From: Sorghum bicolor
Taxonomy: Eukaryota > Streptophyta > Magnoliopsida > Poales > Poaceae
Direction of reading: 5' to 3'
Length of the DNA stretch: 64,000 bases
Assembly (NCBI RefSeq): GCF_000003195.3
Contig: NC_012876.2
Location: 62,428,407 to 62,492,406 of the forward strand
Shown here: positions 23,546-36,177 of the stretch, one piece after another
Numbering within the stretch: the stretch's first letter is position 1
Layout: each line of letters begins with the position of its first letter
Notes under the pieces: generated by a model
The model's database searches: none
The model's input: the letters and a program-made list of their open reading frames with translations, nothing else
What the model was told of the DNA's origin: nothing
Program-made: the position numbers and the translations under genes

Positions 23546-24535
23546 TTAGGTTCGGCTACTGTTTGATGATCTAGCTACGACAATATGTTCTAATTTCACT
23601 CGAATCGTCTAATCTTGCAGGCCCGAAGAGAGGCGGCAAGGCGCCGGTCCCCGCCAAGAAGAAGGCAGTATGGTCTTGATCCGTGCAATCTACTGTACTT
23701 GTTGTTTCTTGGCTTGTTATTTCGTGTATGGTTTGATTTGTTTGTTTGTTTGGCGCAGGTGGTATCGAATCCGCTGTTCGAGAAGAGGCCGAAGCAATTC
23801 GAGCTCGGCGGCGCGCTTCCGCCCAAGAAGGACCTCCACCACTTCGTCAAGTGGCCCAAGGTCGTGGGCATCCAGCGCTAGTGCCGCATCCTCAAGTAGC
23901 GCCTCAAGGTGCCCCCGGCGCTTAACCAGTTCACCCGTACCCTCGACAAGAACCTTGGTACGATCCTCATTCCGTTCATTGTTGAATTGTTGTAGTAATT
24001 AGGGTAGTAGGTAGTAGGGGCAACGCTTGAAGAAGGTTTACCACTTTAACATGTCGAGATGTTAATAGCATGAACCTTGGAATAGCACTGCTAAAGTTTT
24101 GGATACTGGCATGGAATTGTTTGGTTTAAGATTGCAATTTGATAGGTGATTGGGTAATTGTTTGGGAGTGATGCATCGAGCAATCATTTGGGATATGCGT
24201 ATTTGTATCATAGATTAAGATGAAGTGGATAGAGAATAGGCTACATGTGATATGGATGTTAGGTTTTAAAAGTGTTTAATTATCTTGTGTAGCATTGGAA
24301 AGAAATTTTCTTAAACTTAAATTATCAATTATCATCATTTTTTCTTTTTGCCGTGTAAGTAGGCTGGTTTGTTACTATTTATTTTAGCAGATATTCAAAG
24401 TGCTGATTGCAGCATATTTTTTTCTTGTAGGTTTAGTGAATATTTATAAAATACTGAAATATCTAGTGCAGGCAATTTTGAACTTGGCCATAGCTTATTC
24501 CCAATAAGAGAAGTTTATAGTCCACAAATGTGTAG

Positions 24536-24778
24536 GGCCTTGTTTAGTTGTGAAAAATTTTGGGAAATGGACACTGTAGCACTTTCGTTTGTATTTGACA
24601 AATATTATCCAATTATGGACTAATTAGACTCAAAAGATTCGTCTCGTCAATTCCGACCAAACTGTGCAATTAGTTTTTATTTTCGTCTATATTTAATACT
24701 CCATGCATGCGTCTAAAGATTCGATGTGACGGGGAATGTGAAAAATTTTGCAAAATTTTGAGGGAACTAAACAAGGCC
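24536..24778. mobile_element. GGCCTTGTTTAGTT-family MITE, copy 2
   Basis: 243 bp in intron 3 of the L7a pseudogene. Ends GGCCTTGTTTAGTT and AACTAAACAAGGCC, TAG on both sides. Confidence 0.88.
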
Positions 24779-25404
24779 TAGGTGAACTTGACACTATCCA
24801 CCCACAAATTAACCTTGCTTCAAATTATGTATGCTCACCTGACTTGGTGCCATTTGTTCTAATAGAGGCTCACTTGGCAATGTGCTTGGTATAGTATTGG
24901 AAATACATGCTTTTAAAATATGGGTATATGATAGTCCTTTGGTTCTTATCATCTGTTTGCCAGAAATAAAATTTCAAGCTATATGGTACTTTTATTAATT
25001 CATTTGTTCTTGTTATAACTTGTCTTCTGCCTGATCCTTCCTTTTCAGCAACAAACTTGTTCAAGATGCTTCTTAAGTACTGCCCTGAGGACAAAGCTGC
25101 CAAGAAGGAGAGGCTTTTGAAGAGGGCCCAGGCTAAAACTGAACTATTGAGGCAAAGAAACCAATTGTTGTGAGGTTGTCTCCAATAGGAGACCCATTTG
25201 GCAACCCAAATCTAAAATGGGTCACCAACACAATACCTATAGCCTCCAACAGAGTACCCATACAGAAGACCCACTTTGGGTATCATGAGAGGCATAACCC
25301 AAATTTGAGTATCCTCTCTCCTCGAGACCCATTTGCAGAGAGTGTTGTCTTTTAAGTCTTGTTGTTGGAGAAGACTAGAAATAGGTATTGAACCTTTTAC
25401 CTGT

Positions 25405-27815
25405 TGAAAGGTTCTTGTTTGGTTTTGGTAATTGAGTGACAACTTAGGTGGACTAATAGTGTTTATGTGAGATACACAGGAGATTAGTCCACAGGTGATG
25501 ATGTGATAATGGAGGAGCTCATTACATATGAGACATGACATGGAGTCATGTGACCAAGGTGGAGAAGATCAAGATGAGGCTTGGCTTGATGGACCGGTTG
25601 CAAGAGTGAAGGGCAAGTCGGAGGCTTTGAAGCGAGGGACCGCGTGTGACGGTGAAGCTTGAGCAAGATCTTGGCGCCGATGGACAAAGGCAATGGTAAA
25701 GAGCAAGTGAGGTCAAGATCGATGAACCAATACGGTCACGTGATGATATGAAGTGGATCATATCATTTGGTGATTGGTTGGTGCATGTGTTGCATCGACA
25801 TTGGAGGAGATGGAATGGAAAGCGCAAGGCAAAGGTATAACCTAGGGCATTTCCATTTCACCGGTCATAGGTGTGTAGAGAAGTTTATGACCGGATTTAG
25901 GATAGATGGCCGTACTATCAAGAGGGGTAAACTTGTTTGCATATCGGTCATCTAGTGCCACTTGAGCGATCTAACTTTGCATACATGTTTGGCGAGTGGC
26001 GTGGCAAGTTGAGAGGCTAACTCCTTTGGGAAAATATTTGTGAAAAGCTAACACACATGCACATGGTGGTGTACACTTGTTGGTGTTGGCACACTTTACA
26101 AAGGAGGTGGTGTTCCTAGGGTTGAGAGAGGTGTGGGTTTCTCTCTCCCTTCCGCCGAGCTTACGAGGCGAGATTCGGCGCTTTTGAGAAAATTAAGTGC
26201 ATATTTTCTATTGCGCCGGTGGGAAATTTGGAGAAGTCACGGGCACTCACCGGACGCTCTGCGCGGAGGCACGGACGCTGGCCTTTAGCGTCCGGTGTGC
26301 TGTCGGGTGTAGCAGAGTGCACCGGACGCACCGGAGTGAGTCCGGTGCCCAGCGTCCGGTGTGAGGGCGTTTTGCTACCTTCTCTGTGCATGAGTCCGGT
26401 GAGCACCGGACGCTCAGGGTGCGTCCGGTGGCTAGCGTCCGTGACCCTGCGAGTTTGCGGAGCTCTCTGCGCACGGGTCCGGTGTGCACCGGACGCGTCC
26501 GGTGTGACGCAGTAGAGCGTCCGGTGGTGCTGTGCAGGCGCGCGTGCGCAGTAGCCGTTGGCGGCAACGGTCGAGTTCAAACGGCTAGTGACACGTGGCC
26601 GACGCCTGAGCACCGGACGCTAGGTATTGAGCGTCCGGTGGCTCCCTGAGAGCGTCCGGTGCCCACGTGTTTTGCCCAGTGAAGGGGCAACAGCTAGTTT
26701 AGCCCTTGGGGCTATAAATAGAAGTGGTGGCCGGCCTTGGCTGGCGCTGAGCACCCTTGGGACTTAGTGTTCATGCTTGGGGAGTGCTAGGAAAGCCTCT
26801 AACTCACTTGTGCTTGCAAGAGTGCGAATCAATAGCGAGTGAGTGATTCTAGTGCGTTGCATTGAGAGATTGCATCGAGTGGCACTAGGTGTTCGTGTTG
26901 CAAGCCGGTGGTGCTTGTTACTCTTGGAGGTTGCCACCTCCTAGACGGCTTGGTGGCTTGTGACTCCGTCGAAGCACGCAAGGAGATTGTGCGGTGCTCC
27001 GGAGAAGAGATTGTGAGGGGTACGGTGCTCACCCCGCGGGGATCGCGAAGAGCAACTCTAGTTGAGCGAGACGTGAAGAGCGACAAGTGGTCCGGCCGGG
27101 TCAAGTGCTAGAGCTTGTGGTAAGCACTCCACGTGGGAGAGTGTGACTTGCGGGTCACCACTAGCAAGAGGACCGGCGGCAACCTTGGAGCTTGTCTCAA
27201 CGGGGACGTAGCTTAGTGGCAACCAAGTGAACCTCGGGAGAAAATCATCGTGTCAACATTGTTCTTCCCGTTGGTTTGCAAATCCCTAACACAAGCTTGT
27301 TCTTACATTCATATACTTGTGCTTGTGTAGTTGCTCTTGTAATTAGTTAGCTTGTGTAGCTTGCTAGTTATCTTCTTGCTTGTGTAGCTAGAAGTAGTTC
27401 CCTTGCGTGACTAATTTGGTTTGTGTAACCTTGTTAGTCACATTGCTTAGTTTGTGTAGCTAAGTATTTTTCGCTCTCTAATTTGGCATTAGTTGCCTTG
27501 TTATTGAGCTTGCTAGTGAGCTTAGGAGCTTTGTGCTTTTGCTCACTAGTTTGTGTAGGAGCTCCCTCGGTTTGCAAAGTACTAGTTGCATAGGTTTGTG
27601 TGACCTTGCTCCTAGAATTGTTTAGGTGAGCTCTTGCTAAGGTAGCACCTTGCTTGCTTGTAGGATCTTTTCAAGGTGCTAGATAACTTAGATAGAGGGG
27701 TGTAGTCTTGGCTAGAACGATAGTTTTAAATTCCGCATTTGTTTCGGTTAGCTGGCGTAATAAGTTTTAGAAAGGACTATTCACCCCCCCTCTAGTCCGC
27801 CATCTCGACTCTTCA
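25405..27815 (+). mobile_element. Solo LTR of an LTR retrotransposon (2.4 kb)
   Basis: Begins TGAAAGGTTC and ends GACTCTTCA (TG...CA, with TGAA/TTCA inverted tips), flanked by the 5-bp duplication CCTGT (25400-25404 and 27816-27820). There is no second LTR, primer-binding site or gag/pol frame inside. This is the product expected from LTR-LTR recombination. It contains a TATAAATA motif at about 26714 that could be its promoter and a GC-rich motif cluster at 26.25-26.66 kb. Confidence 0.85.
26248..26661. repeat. Cluster of CACCGGACG / CGTCCGGTG motifs
   Basis: Within about 415 bp of the solo LTR I count 12 exact copies of the nonamer (5 as CACCGGACG, 7 as CGTCCGGTG) plus three one-base variants such as GAGTCCGGTG. 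Spacing is irregular and both orientations are intermixed. Confidence 0.85.
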
Positions 27816-29220
27816 CCTGTAGCGCTACCCAAAGGACAAATAGGTCTTGTATTTTAGGTGACGATTGTTGGAGATAGTCTGAAGTATGGCCTTAACCATG
27901 TGACTTATCTCATTGAGCAGGTGTGTGCGCCAATTCAGTTTTCTTCATATAGTGATCAGTGATAGATTGTTAGCAGAGTGGTGCCCCTGGCAATAAAACT
28001 ATATGCTTTATTTACATATTTGTTCTTTTTGCAGAGCAAGGCCCAACTAGTTGTCATAGCCCATGATGTTGATCCGATTGAGCTGGTCGTTTGGCTCCCA
28101 GCCCTTTGCAGGAAAATGGAGGTTCCATACTGCATTGTCAAGGGAAAAGCACGCCTTGGATCGGTATTAACCCATCCAACTTTCTTTTGCTAGTTATAAA
28201 GTGTTGAAGGGCTTGTCAAAAGTGTGTCCTAATAATTAACTTCGTGTAGATTGTTCACAAGAAGACCGCGTCTGTTCTTTGCCTGACCACAGTCAAGAAT
28301 GAGGACAAGCTTGAGTTCAGCTAGATCCTGGAGGCTATCAAGGTTGGATGTAATTAGTATATTTTTCTCAGCATCCAATTTGTGTGCTATTGACTTTTGT
28401 ACTGACTGGAACTTGACTCACTCCTCACTACCAAAATGGTGGAGTTCTCCTAGTGTTTTTAGTTAGTAATAAAACACTATCACTAGTCAAAACACTAGGG
28501 AATCCTCACTAGAAGGTATTTACTAGGGAAAGTTTATACTAAATTTTGAATGCTAAAACACTTGGAGAATCTCATACTACTAGGAGAAATTGAAATATCT
28601 GGTTATGCCTAGGCCAACTTCAACGACAAGTTTGATGAGGTCAGGAAGAAGTGGGGTGGTGGTATCATGGGCTCCAAATCACAGGACAAACCAAGGCCAG
28701 GGAAAAGCTGCGCAGCGGATGACCTAAGTCACGCCCTGTTAAATTTATCTTGTACTCCTTGCGAATTGCGATCGTGTGCAATCTTAGTGGTTGTCAGATC
28801 TAGTTTTGAGAGTTTTGCTCCTGAGACCGACCTTGCTAGAAAGACATCATGTAAGAATTCCAAGTTTTTGTTCTTCACCACCTAGTTCATGTGACAACTT
28901 CTATAATGGTTATGAATCTCCTGTTTATGTTTATGACCGTAACAATTTTAGAATTACAAAAGGTTCTGCCATGTTATCCTGTGTTGCTGCTGGAAATTGG
29001 CATTGGTTTGCACGATTTGACCTCCATAATACGCAAGAATGTAGCCGAAGGTTTTCCTCCCAAGCGAGATGAAATGGCTTGATTTTGATTTCTGCTACCC
29101 TGTGCTTGTATTGCTAGATTCACTGTTGCACTTGTAATGGTATGTGATTGACTGCAAATGCACAAAGCAGGAACCATGTTCTGCTGCTGCACTATTTCCT
29201 AACCTACATCAGATTTATAT

Positions 29221-29341
29221 ATGTACAATGGCCAGGTCTTGTGTAACTAATCAGAGTTATTATGTACAATGCCCATGCCCAGGTCTTGTGTAACTAATCA
29301 AAGCTATGTACAATGCCCAGATCTTGTGTAACTAGTCAGAC
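29221..29341. repeat. Three-copy tandem repeat beyond the ACR gene 3' end
   Basis: ATGTACAATG ... CTTGTGTAACTA-TCA occurs at 29221, 29262 and 29306 (periods 41 and 44). It lies just downstream of the ACR stop codon at 29357 on the minus strand, probably in the 3' UTR. Confidence 0.8.
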
Positions 29342-29356
29342 TTCTTGGATTACGGT

Positions 29357-32085
29357 TTATGAGTAGGATCTGATGAGCCTGAGACCCTGGAAGGAGCCCT
29401 TGAGCAGGCTGCCCAGGACGGACACTGCGCCGCCCTCGGCCTCGTGCTTGACCGACGCGTCGTGGCCGCGGCGCTTCACCCTCAGCACGGCGTGCCCGAG
29501 CTGCTCGCCCACCGCGTCTATGGTCCTGCCGTCGACGGGGTTGCCGTACGTGTCCGACACGTAGAACGTGTCCTCCGCCTTGCCGTCCTTGGTCGTGATC
29601 GCCGCCCGGATGATGGAGAGGCTGTTCTCCCGGAACACGCGCGTGATCTCCGACAGCAGGCCCACCCTGTCCTCCGTCCTCACCTCCAGCTCAAGCTCCA
29701 GCCCCTGCTCAGTCGTGAACAATGGTGTCACTGGCATGCAAGGGGATGCTGATGGGTCGACGAGGGAGGGAGCCAGTTCATACGTTGGACGCGCGCCTCT
29801 CGACGGCGGCCTCCAGGCACCGGACGAGGCGGGTCCGCTCGGCGTCGGCGCGCACCGGGTGGCCGTCGACGTGCCGGATGTAGTACTCCTGCAAACCACG
29901 CCGGGAGACGATGAGCATGAGCTGCCGGTCAAAAGAAAATATCTGAATGTGATTTTCGTGAGGCGCCAGACAGCCAGCATACTTGGTAGGCCTCCTTGCT
30001 GGCACCCTCGGCGTCGACCGTGCCGTGGAACACGACGTACTGCAGGTCGTTGAGCGCGCACAGCGTGTCGAAGAGCAGCTTCGGCCGGTCCCTGCACCGC
30101 AGGATCACCACCGTGTACTGCCTCTCCGTGCAGTCCATCACCACCACCTTGGCAGCCTTGTGCCTAGCCTTGCCACAGCCGCCCCTCTCCTCGCCACCAC
30201 CAACAGCCTCCTCGCCACCGCCGACGCGGTCATCCAGCATCATCTTGTGCAGGCGCCTCTCCGTGCGTGCGGTGCCCACGGACACGCCCGTGGCGCCGCG
30301 GTTGCACCTGCCGTCGCTCTGCATCAAGTTGCTGAGAAGCTCCTGCGCCCTGGACAGCCGGCCCACGTCGTGGATGGCGAGCCCTGTGGCCTCGTCGGTG
30401 ATCTGGATCACGGCGGCGGCGCGCCTGTCATGCGTCCACACCTCGGCCTTCACGATGTTGCAGCTCAGGGCGGCGAGCACTGCACACACCTCCGAGAGGA
30501 GGCCCGGGCGGTCCGCGCCGGTCAGCTCAATGGAGGTGAACTGGTCTTCCGGTGGCACAAAGCCGCCGTTTGCCGGAGGAGGCAGGTAGCCGTCTGATTC
30601 CAGGCACTGTTGAAGGGCACAAGGGGTAAGGCGTCTTGTAGAAACATCAGAGGTTAGCAGTAAATGCAGCATGCTTACTTTCTGAATATGGTCAATGACC
30701 TCCCTGTTCTGAAGCTTACTCCCGTCCTGATCGGTCACATTGAACACTGAACATGACGTGAACCAGAAAATAAAGAAATTCATCATGACAGGTCAAACAA
30801 TCAAACATAATACTGCCAGTTGCAAGTCAAATTTCATATAAAAAAACTAAAAGGCTTTATAACCAACCATCCATGAACCAATTGCCGTCCGAAGAAATGT
30901 ATGCCTTGGTGATGACGAGGTTGAGATCGACAAGGACTTGAACTGCTTCCAGTAAAATGCCATGCTTCTTGACCCTATCAACCTGGAAAGAAAGAAAGAA
31001 AAGGTCCACCCTTTATCAATTAATATCTAGTACAAAGGTAGTGTGATTAGCTAAAATACTCAAATGTAGTTAGCAGTATGGTCCCAAATGAAAGTGAAGT
31101 CCAATCTCACCCGGATGACAGTTGCGTTGTCACACGCGTCATTGTCGATGACCACTCTGCAAGAATCAGCACAGTAGGCGATGAGCATTTGGCAACAAGC
31201 AACATTCTAGAACGGATTATTAGTCGTAAAAGTTCTAAGTTTGGAAGTTGATTAGAGGCGCAGTTTATATAGTAATAAGTAAAGCTTCATGAAGAGGCAG
31301 CATGTAAGGAATCAAGGATTCCAAATAGCTTTTGACAAAAGGAAAGAGGAATCTGAAAGGACTACTCCTTGGTCTTCCTTAGACAACATCATCAAAGAGG
31401 TTGTGGTAGGAATAAGGGCAAAGAATAAAGGAGATCAAGGCGGCCATGTACAGAACAACATGAACTAAGAATTCATTCTCGAAGTGAAAACTGAAAAGTA
31501 TGGATCGAGGTGTTAGAAAGGATTTGTAGTACTAAGTAATTTAAGTTAACAAATACATACATGAACTCGTTGGATCCACAAGTTAGCTAGCAACACACAA
31601 TATACTCAATCCTAATAACTCCTAAGTGACACAGAATAATCCAGTGGAATCCTATGACTGATTGTCAATAATAAAATGGAATCCTAGGAGAGATTGAGAA
31701 AACAGATGTAAATGAAATTGATATGTTCCAAACAAAAAAAAATATTCTAATCTGCTATAATTATTAAAAAATAAATAAATAAATTGCTTCAGTCAGATAT
31801 CGGTTGGAACAGACGAAAGAGGAAGATCAACAACACGCAGAATTGCAGACCAAACCGTAGACGAAGATAAGAATACCATCCTCACAAAGTCACAATCATA
31901 CAAATACAAACCAAAGTTTTTTTAAAAAAAATAATAAAGAACAGTAAAGCAATTCAAACGGCATGAGCAATAGTATACATACAAGAGCAGTGTGTATATG
32001 TATACCTTGGTGGGTTCATCCTTCTGACCAGCTTAGCGTACTCGTCGTCGTCGTCGTCCTCCACCATCTCCGCCCACCTCGCCAT
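29357..32085 (-). CDS. ACT domain-containing protein ACR (four ACT domains), paralogue 1
   Basis: Seven coding exons: 32006-32085, 31111-31156, 30868-30982, 30679-30746, 29983-30606, 29784-29888 and 29357-29704; 1386 nt, 461 aa, all GT-AG and in phase. ACT1 spans exons 2-4 ([24 protein letters not shown]). ACT2 starts [20 protein letters not shown] (about residue 125), ACT3 [19 protein letters not shown] (about 270), ACT4 [20 protein letters not shown] (about 348). An Asp run (DDDDD) lies near the N-terminus. ACR proteins are plant-specific, have no enzyme domain, and are thought to sense amino acids like the bacterial GlnD/ACT regulators. A strong pyrimidine tract and CTACAG at 32166 predict a leader intron. 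A close paralogue lies at 48.3-50.7 kb. Confidence 0.93.
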
Positions 32086-32234
32086 GGCAGCAAATCTGGG
32101 TGCCTCCGTTGGATCCGAGACCGCCGTCTCCACCGCAAGGCTTCCAAGCCAGCCACCCGCTTTATCTGTAGGGGAAGGAGAAGAAGAGCGGCGACGGCGA
32201 AGCTGCGAGTCGTAGGAAAGAAGCGACCAGGCGA

Positions 32235-32270
32235 GAGGAGGAGGAGGAGGAGGAGGAGGAGGAGGAGGGG
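32235..32270 (+). repeat. (GGA)n microsatellite in the ACR paralogue 1 leader
   Basis: About twelve GAG/AGG triplets. On the transcript strand this is a (CTC)n run, upstream of the predicted leader-intron acceptor. Confidence 0.85.
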
Positions 32271-32868
32271 AGGGGGGCAGTGGGAAGGAAACGCCGCGCC
32301 GTTTCCATTAACAGCGGCGCGGGGAGGCCGGCGAAAGACAAGAGGGCGCAGCGCAGCACGGGACACGGGCGGGAGTAAAGGCAGTCTGCCCCCAGTTGCC
32401 TTTGGTCGTGCAGCGCTACGCAGGCAGTGAGGCAGGCGGCAGGCCGCGGTCTATAAACGGATGTTGCGGGATCTTTTCGGATGCAGATTCCTCCACGACT
32501 ACTTTTACTCTTGTTTTCTTTGTTTTTCTCTATCTTTCCTAACTAGCATAATGCCCGTGCTAACGCTACGGTGACATTCAACCATATAAATTAAAACCAA
32601 AATATTATTTCTCTGCATTTGACTTAACCATTACACAATGCCAACAAACATATAATCTGGGATTCCTTTTTACTAAAAATTGAATTAAATTTCTTTGCCA
32701 TACTTATATTATGCATACATAAATAAATAGATAATTTCATAATTATTAGGCTACCTATGAACGGGCACGGCTGGGTAGTTTTGGGTGCAGCAGGTTTCCT
32801 CTCCAAATTCTTTTACCTTTTCAAAAAGAAATACATTTTAAAAAGTAGAAAATTTTCAAGGGGATTAA

Positions 32869-33110
32869 GGCCTTGTTTAGTTGCCAAAATTTTTTGGCAA
32901 ACACTGCTGTAGCATTTTCGTTTGTATTTAACAAATATTGTTCAATCATGGATTAACTAGCATCATAAGATTCGTCTCGTAAATTACAGATAAACTGTGC
33001 AATTAGTTTTTATTTTTGTTTATATTTGATGCTCCATGCATAGGTCGTAAGATTCGATGTGATGGGGAATCTTGAAAATTTTTGGCACTTTTTGCGAACT
33101 AAACAAGGCC
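32869..33110. mobile_element. GGCCTTGTTTAGTT-family MITE, copy 3
   Basis: 242 bp, ends GGCCTTGTTTAGTTGCC and GAACTAAACAAGGCC, TAA on both sides. Confidence 0.88.
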
Positions 33111-33232
33111 TAATAAGTACTTGACAAAACAAACAATTTAAATTTATATCATATAAAAGTATCTACTAATATAGTAGTTGTCGGTTAAAGAATTGTTTTA
33201 ATAAAACAAAACACACCCTACATTTCACTATA

Positions 33233-33492
33233 CTCTCTTCATACCCATAAAGAAAGTCCTTTATGACAACGACACGATCTCCAAAGCTTAACTTTGATTC
33301 CTTGTTTTATAAAAAAAATTATCAAAAAGTGGTATATGTATTTCTTTTATGAAAGAATTTTTTTCAAGGTAAATCTATTCATATGATTTTCACATTTTCA
33401 AACTTAACAACTTAAAAGTTATACATGATTTATATTCCTAATGTATGACCCAAACCTTATTCAAACGACTTCCTTTATGGGTAGAGATGAAG
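33233..33492. mobile_element. Stowaway-like MITE
   Basis: 260 bp, left end CTCTCTTCATACCCATAAAG, right end CTTTATGGGTAGAGATGAAG, imperfect inverted copies flanked by TA. Confidence 0.75.
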
Positions 33493-35956
33493 TATATATT
33501 TGAGACAAACGGAGTGCTACCATAGTTCGAGAACTTGAAATGATGTTAGAAGATGGATTCTTAGTTATCGGGAGAAAAAAAATTAAAAATAGTATAGTTA
33601 GACAAGTAGACCTAATTCTTACGGGGAAAGGTAAAAGTTATTAGCATCTCAAGGCTCCTTTGGAAGCAATGAGGAACAAAACTCAGGGAAGGAAACCTCC
33701 CCCACTAAGAACAAAGATGATAATTAAAACGATATCCCATGGATTACCCACCCATTAAAAAGTCTCGGATATTGGAGGAATTGGAATCTCCAAATTAGTG
33801 ACCTACTTGAATTTCCATTTAACTAGTACTTCCTTAGCTCCAGCTTCTAACTCATTTTGTCGTTTCCAAAAAATAATTTTTAATATGTTTTTAGCAAAAT
33901 TTTAATATGTATTTACTATTTAGACATTAGCCTGTATCTAGACACAGTAAATACTTTATATTTATAAAAGTCTTTTAATGTAATAGGGAGGGAATTGTAA
34001 CATAAAGTAGAGAGGAAGAACACCACTTCCATAAAAAAAGTACAATTCAAGAATGATACTGGGTCAAAGTATTTTATCTGAATTTAACAAAAAAATATTT
34101 ACTTTAACTTAAATAAGTATCATTAGTTTTGTTATTGGATATGTTTTTATAATAATTAAATATATTTTCATAATATATATTTATTTGGAGTTATAAATGT
34201 CGATATCCATTTTTATACACCTAGTGAAATACAATTAATTTAGCTTAACCCTGATGAAATTTAGAATGGTACTCCCTTTTGTCCTGTAATATAAGAGATC
34301 CATACCAAATTATAGGAAGAATTAGGTGTCTAGCAAAAGACCACATTGCCTCACTAATTAAGATGAAGAGAGTATTCAATTATTGTTTTTCCTTAATTAA
34401 CATTGCTTGTTTGAATGATGCTAAGTTTAAAATGAATTTCAATATTTTTTTTTGCCAAAAACCAACAGAGGAAAGAGGGGATCGAGGACTCAGAATATCT
34501 TGTATTTTCGTATTAGTTTTAACATCTAGACTAGATCTCTTACATTAGGGAGCAGTAAGGTAACCACGGTATGTTAGGTATCAAACAAAAAAAAAAAGAG
34601 CTCCCGAGCTCGTGGAGTCTATGTTCACGACACTCACGTCAGTCTTAATGAAAAGTCTCGTAGTGTTGTTTTCAAGACTGTCATGTCATGTGAAATAAAA
34701 TAAAACTTAGATGAAACATACACTTTTAATGGAGAGTTTTATTCTATGGTTTTGTAGACATTTAATTCCAAGACTCATAGAGAGTTGGTAGTTGTGCCAA
34801 GAGAATTTTATCTAGATGAAACTGATTTTTGTCTCTCTTCTTAAATACACTGTCATATCATCAAAAATATCTATATAACAATTTATTTAATGTAAATGAA
34901 ACTCACATAAAATTTATTGAGACTAGGCTCAACACCAGCCTTTCCCACATGGCATGGCAGTTGGCACCTCAGACCTCACAGCGACCAGTAGGTGACATGT
35001 TGCATGTCCTGTGACGTGGCGGACGGAGGCTCCCGCCGTGCGTTGGAGGATGGATAAGGGGAGGGGCGGGGACAGGTCACATATCGGCGCGAGGCGTGCC
35101 ACGTCACGCGGCGGTTCATCCGCGAGTGGCGCGAGCGTACGGGGTTGGGCCACGTCACGACTGTAGGGTCATCGTTGTAGTAGTGGTGGTTTATCCGTTT
35201 CATCAGTTGGGCGACGGAAAGGAACTTTCAGTTACTTTCTTATTCATCACATTCAGGAAATCGGGACAGTGCCGAATTCTGAATCCACGTCCATCCATGC
35301 CTTGGATTCATTCGACTGACGTATGGTTCGGTTCATACTAGCTACCGATGTCCGATGCATGCAGCCTCGTTTGTTTGACCGATAAATTATGACTAAATTT
35401 ATTGAATTGTTAGGAGAGAAAAACATAGCTAAATAGTTGGCAGATTCAGTAGATAAGTTCAAAAACGTACATTTCGATAGAACTTCAGGGCACGATCCAT
35501 GGAGAGATGTCATGCATGCGGACGAAAGCTGCTCATCTTTTTTGTTAATGATGAAATAGGAGTACGAGCTTGGGCACGGTGGAATATCCACCCCTCATTT
35601 TGGATATATGGAGAGGAATTTGCAGCGCTGTTTGTCTGTGATAGCGTGCACTTGGCCGCTCGAGAGAGAATGGGAGAGAAAAGCGAAGGGAAAGTGCAAG
35701 CTCGTGCCTTTCGATTTGGAGGGTAGCTGCAAAATATCGGATCAGATATATCGTCCGCCTGAGAATCTGTGCTGCTGCTGCCCGCAGTGGTAAAATCCTC
35801 TGCTCTCAAGTCTCAAGTCTGAACTGAACGCAACCCAATCAAAGATCTTTGTTGATGGTGGCACCACCGCACCATCGATGGAGCTGCAAGCCTGCAACTG
35901 CAACCGCACAAGAACGTACAGTACAGCACGGGGCAGAGACTCTTGACGGCGACTCA

Positions 35957-36177
35957 GGACTTGTTCAGTTCCCAAATTTTTTTTTGTTTTTTAACAACGT
36001 AGCACTTTTGTTTTTATTTGATAAATATTATCCAATTATGGATTAATAAAGTTTGAAAGATTAATTTCACGATTTACAGTGCAATTAGTTTTTGTTTTTA
36101 TTTGTATTTAATATTTTATACATATACCGTAAGATTTGATGTGACGGGGAATCTTGAAATTTTTTTGAAACCGCCTT
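35957..36177. mobile_element. GGCCTTGTTTAGTT-family MITE, degraded copy 4
   Basis: Left end GGACTTGTTCAGTTCCC and the family's internal blocks (GTAGCACTTTTGTTTTTATT, TGATAAATATTATCCAATTA) are clear. The right end is decayed (TTGAAACCGCC), so the boundary is approximate. Confidence 0.7.

Larger units (their letters stand above)
25174..27879. mobile_element. MITE inserted in an L7a exon, itself split by a solo LTR
   Basis: The left end GGTTGTCTCCAATAGG and the right end (reverse complement GACTATCTCCAACAATCG) are related inverted repeats. TGA is duplicated at 25171-25173 and 27880-27882; removing the insertion and one TGA restores the expected TTGTTGTGAAGTATGGCC of the L7a exon. Without the LTR the element is about 290 bp. 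Confidence 0.85.
23051..28727 (+). pseudogene. RPL7A: Ribosomal protein L7a (eL8) pseudogene, intron-bearing, TE-disrupted
   Basis: Exon remnants: 23051-23053 (ATG), 23621-23667, 23758-23957, 25049-25173 plus 27883-27920 (one exon split by insertion), 28035-28163, 28250-28342 and 28613-28727. Recognisable blocks are [78 protein letters not shown] and ANFNDKFDEVRKKWGGGIMG. Damage: a one-base loss at the start of exon 2, in-frame TAG at 23879, 23897 and 28322, a short frame-shifting deletion near 25150, an indel-scrambled tail, and a 2.7-kb insertion. Introns and promoter are kept, so this is a duplicated rather than a processed copy. L7a belongs to the 60S subunit; a working copy must lie elsewhere. 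Confidence 0.92.

Noticed and set aside
26248..26661. CRISPR-like repeat array
   Set aside because: Repeats are 9 bp, in both orientations and irregularly spaced, inside a plant LTR; not a CRISPR.
29568..30597. Long plus-strand frames over ACR paralogue 1
   Set aside because: Antisense shadows of ACR coding exons.
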